NCBI GenBank assembly: GCA_015490875.1
Contig: WFWZ01000177.1
Location: 1 to 51,021 of the forward strand
Source of the DNA: Planctomycetaceae bacterium
Lineage (GTDB): Bacteria; Planctomycetota; Planctomycetia; Pirellulales; Pirellulaceae
DNA length: 51,021 nt
Direction of reading: 5' to 3'
The notes beneath the pieces were generated by a model. The model was not told the origin of the DNA. It made no database searches and saw only the letters and a list, made by a program, of their open reading frames with translations. Position numbers and translations under genes: made by a program. Below are positions 45,735 through 51,021 of the stretch, piece by piece (positions within the stretch are counted from its first letter, which is position 1; each line of letters begins with the position of its first letter).

Positions 45735-48700
45735 TCACCGGGGAAGCTCCCACGGCGTGGCGGCACCTTCTACGATAATATAGTCCCGATTCGGCGCCGG
45801 GGCGGGAAAGACGGACTCTTTCCCCGAAGGCCACTGCACTACCACCTGTTTCACCCTTGGATGGCCAGTTCCCGCCTTCCCCTCGGTCTTCGCCGCTCGC
45901 CACGCAAAGACGATGCGCCGCTCATTCGAGGCCTGATAGCCGCTTCCCGCTGTCAGCTCGATCGTCCGCTCGCCCGCGTCGGTGACGAGTGTCACTCGAG
46001 CTCCCACGGCTTCGCGCGCGGTAGTGCGCGCGCGGAGCGAAAAGGCAAGCCACGCGTAGTCTCCGGAAAAGCGGTTCGCCACGAGCTCGCCCGGATCGTA
46101 CAGGTGACTTACGGCGAAGTCTTCGCGACCGTCGCGGTCGTAGTCGAGGCGAGCCATTCCTCGGCCCAGCCAACGCCGCTGGAAGTACTCGCCTAGATTC
46201 TCTCCGGCCAGTTCGGTGAACCGGCCGCCTCCCAGGTTCACGAAACACTGAGGCACCATGCGGTAGGGGACCTGGAATCGTGTCTCGTTTACCAGGTGTC
46301 CGTTGGCCACCACCAGGTCGGGCAGACCGTCCAGATTGACGTCCAACGGTTGAGTCCCGAAGCCCAGCATGTGGCGGCTGGGCCGTCCCAATCCCGATTC
46401 GCGCGTGGCATCCACGAACAACCGGTCGGCGACTTGCCGGTAGAGCGTGTTCCATTCGTCGTAGAAATTGGTCACGAAAAAGTCGAGTCGGCCATCTTGG
46501 TTGAAGTCTTCGACGGCGATTCCCATGCAGGCTTGAGCTCGTCCGTCGGCGTCGACGGCAACGCCTGCCGGTAGTGCCGCCTCACGATATCGCAGCTTTG
46601 CATCGCCGTCGGCCGACTCGCGCAACCACAGAAAGTTTTCGGTCACGTCGTTGGCTACGAACAAATGCAGCCGCCTTGGATCCTCGTTATCTCGCCAGGT
46701 CGTGATTCCCAGTCCCCGCCCTCGATACCGACTCACGCCGCACGATTCGCTGACGTCGGCGAACGTGCCGTCTCCTCGATTGAGCCACACCCGATCGCGC
46801 TCGGGATCGAACATCATCGGCCGACAGATCCGCATCGTGCCGTTTTGGTCCGGGCACCGCCGGGTTCGTGACTCTTCACCGGCCAGGTAATTTACTTCGT
46901 ACAGGTCCGACAGGCCATCGCCGTTGAGGTCCGCCAGGACAAGGCTGGAAGTCCATTCCTCTCCTTGGGCTCCGACCTCGTCGGTCACTTCTTCGAACGT
47001 GCCATCTCCCTGGTTTCGGAACCAGCGATTGCGACCGATGTTGGCCACCACCACGTCGTCAAAGCCGTCCCCATTGAAGTCTCCTACCGCGATTCCCTGG
47101 CTGAATCCCCATTCCAAGATTCGAGCTGCACTGGTGACGTCTTGAAACGTGCCGTCACTACGGTTGCGGTAGAGCCGGTCCAACCAGCGGCTGTCCGATC
47201 GCGGCGGCCAGGTCGACCCTTGCGTCCACCACAGATCGGGCCACCCATCGGCGTCGTAATCGAGCACACCAATACCGCCCCCATCCACCTCGACCAACTT
47301 CGGAGCCGGTGACGGTTTGTCCGTGCCGTTGTAGTAGGTGAACTCGAGTTTCGCTTGGTCGGTCACCGAAGCGAACTGCACTTCGTCGTCCGCTACGTCG
47401 GGCCGCTCGAGCTCTGTCGACTCGCCACCGGCTGCTCGCAGCCCGTCCCACTTGGGCATGCCATACTTCGCGACCAAGGCCGACACGTCTTCCAGTGGTT
47501 CTCGATCCACCCACGGATCCTCATCGTCCAGCGAACGCCCCAGCTCCAGAGCCCGCGCTTTGGTCTCCTCGTAGGGCATCTTGAGTTCGGCTCGTGTTTC
47601 CGTGATCAGACGAAGCCATCCCCACGCTTCCCAACGCCTTCCCAGGGCCAGCAGCGCTTCGACCAGCGGTTCGGCTCGAGGCAGCTCCAGCGGAGACGAC
47701 TCGATCCGGTCCACAAATTCGTGCACGCGAATCAGTTGCCGAGTCCTCTCCGCTATCTGCTGCGCCAATTGCCCGTGGCCGTGGGTGTTCAGCAAAGGGG
47801 CGATGCGCGTGTGAACTCGGATGTCCGTCGGATCGAGCTGCAAGGCTTCCAGATAGCAGCGCAATGCACCCTCGGAGTCGCCGGCCGTTTCGGCCCATCT
47901 ACCCGCGGCGATCCACGCATTGGGAACCCCCAGCCGCTCATGGTCCGGCAACGCGGCCCACCACGCCCCCATCGCTTTCCAGTCTTTCAATTCGCACAAT
48001 GCGAGTCCGAGTCGGCCGTGAGCTTCCCGTAGAGCTGGATCGGCCTGGATCGCCTTCTCGAAAAAGGATCGAGCTTCCTCCCAATCTCCATGGGCGGCGC
48101 GCTCGACGCCCGAAGCCAGCAGAACGAGGCTGTCGTCGGGAGCGTTTTCGCGAGCATGCGCGATCTGTTCGGGCGCCAAGGCCACGGCCTGCGTGTTGGC
48201 CAGAGTCATCAGCTGGACTCGTTGGAATTCTCCCGAGCGAATCACCGCGAGTACGTGGGGGACCGCTTCCCATGGACTCCCGGCGATGGTCAGTAGCTCC
48301 GCGAGTTCCATCTGCGCCATACGGTTCTCTGGATTCTGCTCCACGAGTCTTCGATAGATCGAGGCGGCTTGCGACCAACGACCCAGCGAAGCGCGCAGCA
48401 GTCGTGCGGCGTTCATTCGCGACACGGAACCGTACATGGGATCGGACTCAGGGACGCGGAGGTAACAACGCACCGCTTCGTCCGAATGCCCCATCCGTTC
48501 ATGAGCTTCGCCGGCAAGCTGCCAGGCTCGAGCTGGAACCGAATCGGAATGCAACAGCTTCTGCAGCCTCCGAAGGGCCTCTGCCGGCTTGCGATGGTCC
48601 ACCAATCGCTCGGCATCGTCCATGACCGACTCAGGAGAGCTCCAGTCACATCCCGATGTCAGCAGCATCCCGCCGCCGCAGCAGGTGATGACAAGAGCCG

Positions 48701-48758
48701 CCCACATCGGGGATGCACCGAGCGGGAACCGATCGTGTTGTGGTTTTGCAGTCAACAT
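45735..48758 (-). CDS. TPR plus FG-GAP/ASPIC-UnbV lipoprotein
   Basis: A 1007-residue exported protein. The start at 48758 gives a lipoprotein signal with a lipobox (LLTSGC near residue 37), so it is probably anchored to a membrane. Residues about 45-420 are TPR-like helical repeats (AWQLAGEAHERMGHSDEAVRCYL, EEARSFFEKAIQADPALREAHGRLGLAL). Residues about 480-890 are FG-GAP/VCBS repeats with Ca-binding-type loops (DYDADGWPDLW, DFNGDGFDDVV, DLNGDGLSDLY, DFNQDGRLDFF, DVNLDGLPDLV, DYDRDGREDFA). The C-terminus is an ASPIC/UnbV domain (VKQVVVQWPSGKES). This architecture is common in planctomycetes, with no known function. It stands 180 bases upstream of the repeat-protein gene on the same strand. 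Confidence 0.92.
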   Translation of the reverse strand: MLTAKPQHDRFPLGASPMWAALVITCCGGGMLLTSGCDWSSPESVMDDAERLVDHRKPAEALRRLQKLLHSDSVPARAWQLAGEAHERMGHSDEAVRCYLRVPESDPMYGSVSRMNAARLLRASLGRWSQAASIYRRLVEQNPENRMAQMELAELLTIAGSPWEAVPHVLAVIRSGEFQRVQLMTLANTQAVALAPEQIAHARENAPDDSLVLLASGVERAAHGDWEEARSFFEKAIQADPALREAHGRLGLALCELKDWKAMGAWWAALPDHERLGVPNAWIAAGRWAETAGDSEGALRCYLEALQLDPTDIRVHTRIAPLLNTHGHGQLAQQIAERTRQLIRVHEFVDRIESSPLELPRAEPLVEALLALGRRWEAWGWLRLITETRAELKMPYEETKARALELGRSLDDEDPWVDREPLEDVSALVAKYGMPKWDGLRAAGGESTELERPDVADDEVQFASVTDQAKLEFTYYNGTDKPSPAPKLVEVDGGGIGVLDYDADGWPDLWWTQGSTWPPRSDSRWLDRLYRNRSDGTFQDVTSAARILEWGFSQGIAVGDFNGDGFDDVVVANIGRNRWFRNQGDGTFEEVTDEVGAQGEEWTSSLVLADLNGDGLSDLYEVNYLAGEESRTRRCPDQNGTMRICRPMMFDPERDRVWLNRGDGTFADVSESCGVSRYRGRGLGITTWRDNEDPRRLHLFVANDVTENFLWLRESADGDAKLRYREAALPAGVAVDADGRAQACMGIAVEDFNQDGRLDFFVTNFYDEWNTLYRQVADRLFVDATRESGLGRPSRHMLGFGTQPLDVNLDGLPDLVVANGHLVNETRFQVPYRMVPQCFVNLGGGRFTELAGENLGEYFQRRWLGRGMARLDYDRDGREDFAVSHLYDPGELVANRFSGDYAWLAFSLRARTTAREAVGARVTLVTDAGERTIELTAGSGYQASNERRIVFAWRAAKTEGKAGTGHPRVKQVVVQWPSGKESVFPAPAPNRDYIIVEGAATPWELPR

Positions 48759-48952
48759 CTGCCGTTTCCATGTTCCTTGCCGAACCTCGTGCCATCTTAG
48801 ACTGCCCATCGCGGCCCTGCCATCAACCAAGCCAGCCTGTATGATAGCCACTCTCGGCTGTAGACCACCCGGAATCCCTTGCACGGCCACGCTCGCCCAA
48901 AAGGCTTTCTCAAAGCTCCTTTCGTCCCAGAATCGCGCCCGGTGAGTTAGTC

Positions 48953-49663
48953 ATGCCCGATCCCAATGCTCCCAACGGTTCCACGCCCCCTGACCGTTCC
49001 ACTCCGTCGATTACGAGATGTCAGGCCGTCACGTTCGACCTGGACGGACTGCTCTTCAACACCGAATCGATCTATGTGAAGGTGGGCGATACGATCCTCC
49101 AGCGCCGCGGCAAGCGGTTCACTCGCGAACTCATCGACCAAATGATGGGACTGCCCACGCCACTGGCCCTCCAGCGCATGATCGACTTCCACGGTCTCGA
49201 TGCCACGGTCGAGGAATTACAGGCCGAAGGTGATGCTCTGTTCCCCGAGTTGCTCGACCGGTACCTAGCGCCCATGCCCGGAGCTCCCGAATTGCTGGAG
49301 TCTATCGAGCGAGCAGGCATCCCACGCGGCATTGCCACGAGCAGCCGCCGACACATCGTCGACTTGATCATGGAGCGGACAGGTTGGCGTGATCGGTTTG
49401 CCTTCATTTTGACAGCCGAAGATGTGTCTCGAGGCAAGCCCGAGCCGGAGATCTATTTGGAATCCGCTCGGCGCCTCGAAGTTGAGCCGGCGAGGATGAT
49501 GGTACTGGAAGACAGCACCCAGGGAGCCCAAGCCGCCGTGGCAGCCGGCTGCTACACCGTCGCCGTTCCCGGACCTCACAGCCGTCACCAGCAGTTTCCC
49601 CCAGTGCAGCTCGTCGCCGAGAGCCTCGAGGATCCCCAGATCCGCCTCCTGCTGGGACTGTAG
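48953..49663 (+). CDS. HAD-family phosphatase, beta-phosphoglucomutase-like
   Basis: A 236-residue cytoplasmic HAD hydrolase, subfamily IA with an alpha cap. Motif I is FDLDGLLFNTE with nucleophile Asp29 and general acid Asp31. Motif II is IATSSR. Motif III Lys is in EDVSRGKPEPEIYLESARRL, and motif IV is VLEDSTQGAQAAVAAGC. The pattern matches phosphosugar phosphatases and phosphoglucomutases, but the substrate is not defined. The N-terminal 20 residues are low-complexity Pro/Ser/Thr. It is divergent from the TPR/ASPIC lipoprotein. Confidence 0.92.
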   Translation: MPDPNAPNGSTPPDRSTPSITRCQAVTFDLDGLLFNTESIYVKVGDTILQRRGKRFTRELIDQMMGLPTPLALQRMIDFHGLDATVEELQAEGDALFPELLDRYLAPMPGAPELLESIERAGIPRGIATSSRRHIVDLIMERTGWRDRFAFILTAEDVSRGKPEPEIYLESARRLEVEPARMMVLEDSTQGAQAAVAAGCYTVAVPGPHSRHQQFPPVQLVAESLEDPQIRLLLGL

Positions 49664-49707
49664 TCGTTGGATTACCGAGCCCGAGCGACTACGATAGGGA
49701 CCAGTGT

Positions 49708-49739
49708 GTCTCGCGGAAGTGGTCCAATGGTCGCGAGAC
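49708..49739. other. Inverted repeat upstream of the isochorismatase-ThuA gene
   Basis: GTCTCGCG at 49708-49715 and CGCGAGAC at 49732-49739 are perfect complements with a 16-base loop. A second pair, GTAGTCG (49661-49667) and CGACTAC (49686-49692), lies just before. No T-tract follows either. They may mark the end of the HAD transcript or structure in the leader of the next gene. Confidence 0.35.
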
Positions 49740-49796
49740 GACTCGATGGCGGCAATCGGCCCTAGCGCCATCCCTTGCGCAAGTCGGAGAACTCCC

Positions 49797-51021
49797 ATGA
49801 AAGCGTATCGCTTCCCCCTCCCTTCCCTGTCCTTGAGTCTTCTTGTTTTCGTTACGCTGTCGGCCGTTCCCACTGTTGCAGCGGAATGGACCGTGACGAT
49901 CCAACGCGAGACAGCACCGGGCAGCGGCCGCTTTCACCGCATCGACGAGCGCCGGCGGTGGAGTCCCAATCAAACCGCCATCATCGTTTGCGATATGTGG
50001 GACTCCCATCACAGTGTCAACGCCGTTCGCCGTGTCATCGAGTTGGCTCCTCGCATCGATGCCGTCCTCCGTGCGGCTCGCCAGAAGGGCGTCGTTATCA
50101 TCCACGCCCCCAGCGGCTGCATGGACACCTACCGCGATCATCCGGCGCGCCAGCGCGTCCAGACCGTGCCCAAAGCGTCGAAGCTGCCTCCCCAAATCAG
50201 CGCGTGGTGCCATCGGATTCCGGCCGAGGAGCGCGGTGTCTATCCGGTCGACCAAAGCGACGGCGGCGAAGATGACGACCCACTCGAGCAGCGGCAGTGG
50301 GCCAAACAGCTTGCAGCTCAGAAGCGCAATCCCAGACAGCCCTGGACTCGCCAGATCGCCTCGATCCACATCGATCCCACGCGTGATTACATTTCCGATC
50401 GCGGAGACGAAATCTGGAATATCCTTCAGCACGAAGGGATTCGCCAAGTCGTCCTCTGTGGTGTGCACACGAACATGTGCGTCCTCGGCCGACCGTTCGG
50501 ATTGAGGCAGATGGTGCGAGCCAAGATGCCGGTGGTGCTTTTGCGCGATCTGACCGACACGATGTACAATCCGGCTCGAGCTCCTCACGTCAGCCACTTT
50601 TCCGGCACAGATTTGATCATCGACTACATCGAGCGCTACATCTGCCCGACGATCACCAGCTCTGCATTTCTTCCCCATACGCCTCCTTTTCGTTTCCGCG
50701 GCGACCGCCGGCCTCACGTGGCCATTGTCATGGCTGAAGACGAGTACCACACGCGAGAAACGCTCACCGCGTTCGCCCAACGTTACCTGCAACGGGACTG
50801 CCGCGTGAGTCTGGTCTATGCGAATGTCAACGATCGTAACGACATCCCGGGACTGACACGGCTTCATGATGTGGACCTGCTCATCTTGTCGGCTCGGCGC
50901 CGCACCCTGCCTGCCAAACAACTCCAGTGGTTCCGCCGCTATCTGGCAAGCGGCCGGCCGCTCGTGGCGATTCGCACCTCCAGTCACGCGTTCCATCTTC
51001 GCAAAGGCGAGCCTCCAAAAG
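49797..51021 (+). CDS. Exported isochorismatase-like / ThuA-like fusion protein (partial)
   Basis: The frame opens at 49797 after GGAGAAC and is still open at the window end, 408 codons. A signal peptide (residues about 10-29, ending VAAE) precedes an isochorismatase-like domain. That domain has Asp66 in IIVCDMWD and Cys228 in GVHTNMCVLGRPFGLRQM, the expected catalytic Asp and Cys, and VVLLRDLTDTMYNP typical of the planctomycete members. The position where Lys is usual appears to be WTRQI, so a canonical Lys cannot be assigned. After about residue 300 (RPHVAIVMAEDEYHTRETL, then VDLLILSARRRTLPAKQ and GRPLVAIRTSSHAFHL) the sequence is ThuA-like, a class I glutamine-amidotransferase-like fold linked to trehalose utilisation. 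The C-terminus is outside the window. Confidence 0.88.
   Translation, partial: MKAYRFPLPSLSLSLLVFVTLSAVPTVAAEWTVTIQRETAPGSGRFHRIDERRRWSPNQTAIIVCDMWDSHHSVNAVRRVIELAPRIDAVLRAARQKGVVIIHAPSGCMDTYRDHPARQRVQTVPKASKLPPQISAWCHRIPAEERGVYPVDQSDGGEDDDPLEQRQWAKQLAAQKRNPRQPWTRQIASIHIDPTRDYISDRGDEIWNILQHEGIRQVVLCGVHTNMCVLGRPFGLRQMVRAKMPVVLLRDLTDTMYNPARAPHVSHFSGTDLIIDYIERYICPTITSSAFLPHTPPFRFRGDRRPHVAIVMAEDEYHTRETLTAFAQRYLQRDCRVSLVYANVNDRNDIPGLTRLHDVDLLILSARRRTLPAKQLQWFRRYLASGRPLVAIRTSSHAFHLRKGEPPK

Noticed and set aside
49689..50996. 435-codon open frame on the minus strand
   Set aside because: It is antisense to the isochorismatase-ThuA gene, which has unambiguous domains and a signal peptide. The antisense product is Arg/His/Asp-rich and featureless, as usual for GC-rich shadow frames.

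Overview
The window reads as chromosomal DNA of a planctomycete, most likely Pirellulales and possibly close to Thermoguttaceae (the order and family are inference). The indications are secreted sulfatases with formylglycine motifs, a DUF1559 pseudopilin-like protein, a Tat-exported Gfo/Idh/MocA oxidoreductase, a TPR plus FG-GAP/ASPIC-UnbV lipoprotein, a DUF1570 metallopeptidase, many signal-peptide-bearing hypotheticals, and moderately high GC with dense, often overlapping genes. I found no rRNA, tRNA, CRISPR array, transposase, integrase or prophage gene.

Layout. 1-3788: a sulfatase cut by the window start, a glycoside-hydrolase-like propeller protein and a small membrane-anchored protein. 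4047-6086: transketolase. 6067-11494: a minus-strand run, read from high to low coordinates, of a family 2 glycosyltransferase, a BshC-like protein, GroES, a prenyltransferase-repeat protein, RicT (PSP1) and a Minf_1886-family protein. 11835-14984: an M1 peptidase followed by a DUF6702 protein. 14942-18808: an MMPL/RND exporter and a second sulfatase, on the minus strand. 18978-19222: the remains of a DUF433/DUF5615-type toxin-antitoxin pair. 19260-25439: a DNA methyltransferase with a long unknown C-terminus, a Gfo/Idh/MocA oxidoreductase, and a UvrA paralogue with altered ABC motifs translationally coupled to it. 25640-26805: a DUF1559 protein with its own terminator. 26898-33029: a 2043-residue multi-pass membrane protein. 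33311-40085: N-acetylneuraminate lyase-like protein, alpha/beta hydrolase, DUF2752 protein, secreted hypothetical, DUF1570 protein, a 69-residue protein and an SH3-like protein. 40332-43660: MqnD, M20D amidohydrolase and a YbdK-type carboxylate-amine ligase. 43671-48758: a TGase-elicitor-like secreted protein with an acidic tail, a Lys/Gln/His/Cys repeat protein with a clear terminator, and the TPR/ASPIC lipoprotein. 48953-51021: a HAD phosphatase and an isochorismatase-ThuA fusion cut by the window end.

Most of the window is ordinary planctomycete housekeeping and secreted-protein content. The two sulfatases, the propeller protein, the oxidoreductase, the N-acetylneuraminate lyase and perhaps the isochorismatase-ThuA protein fit breakdown of sulfated or sialylated glycans. 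MqnD points to menaquinone synthesis by the futalosine route. The parts that most deserve a second look are the decayed toxin-antitoxin module beside the orphan methyltransferase, the divergent UvrA paralogue coupled to an exported oxidoreductase, the giant membrane protein, and the repeat protein at 45139-45555.
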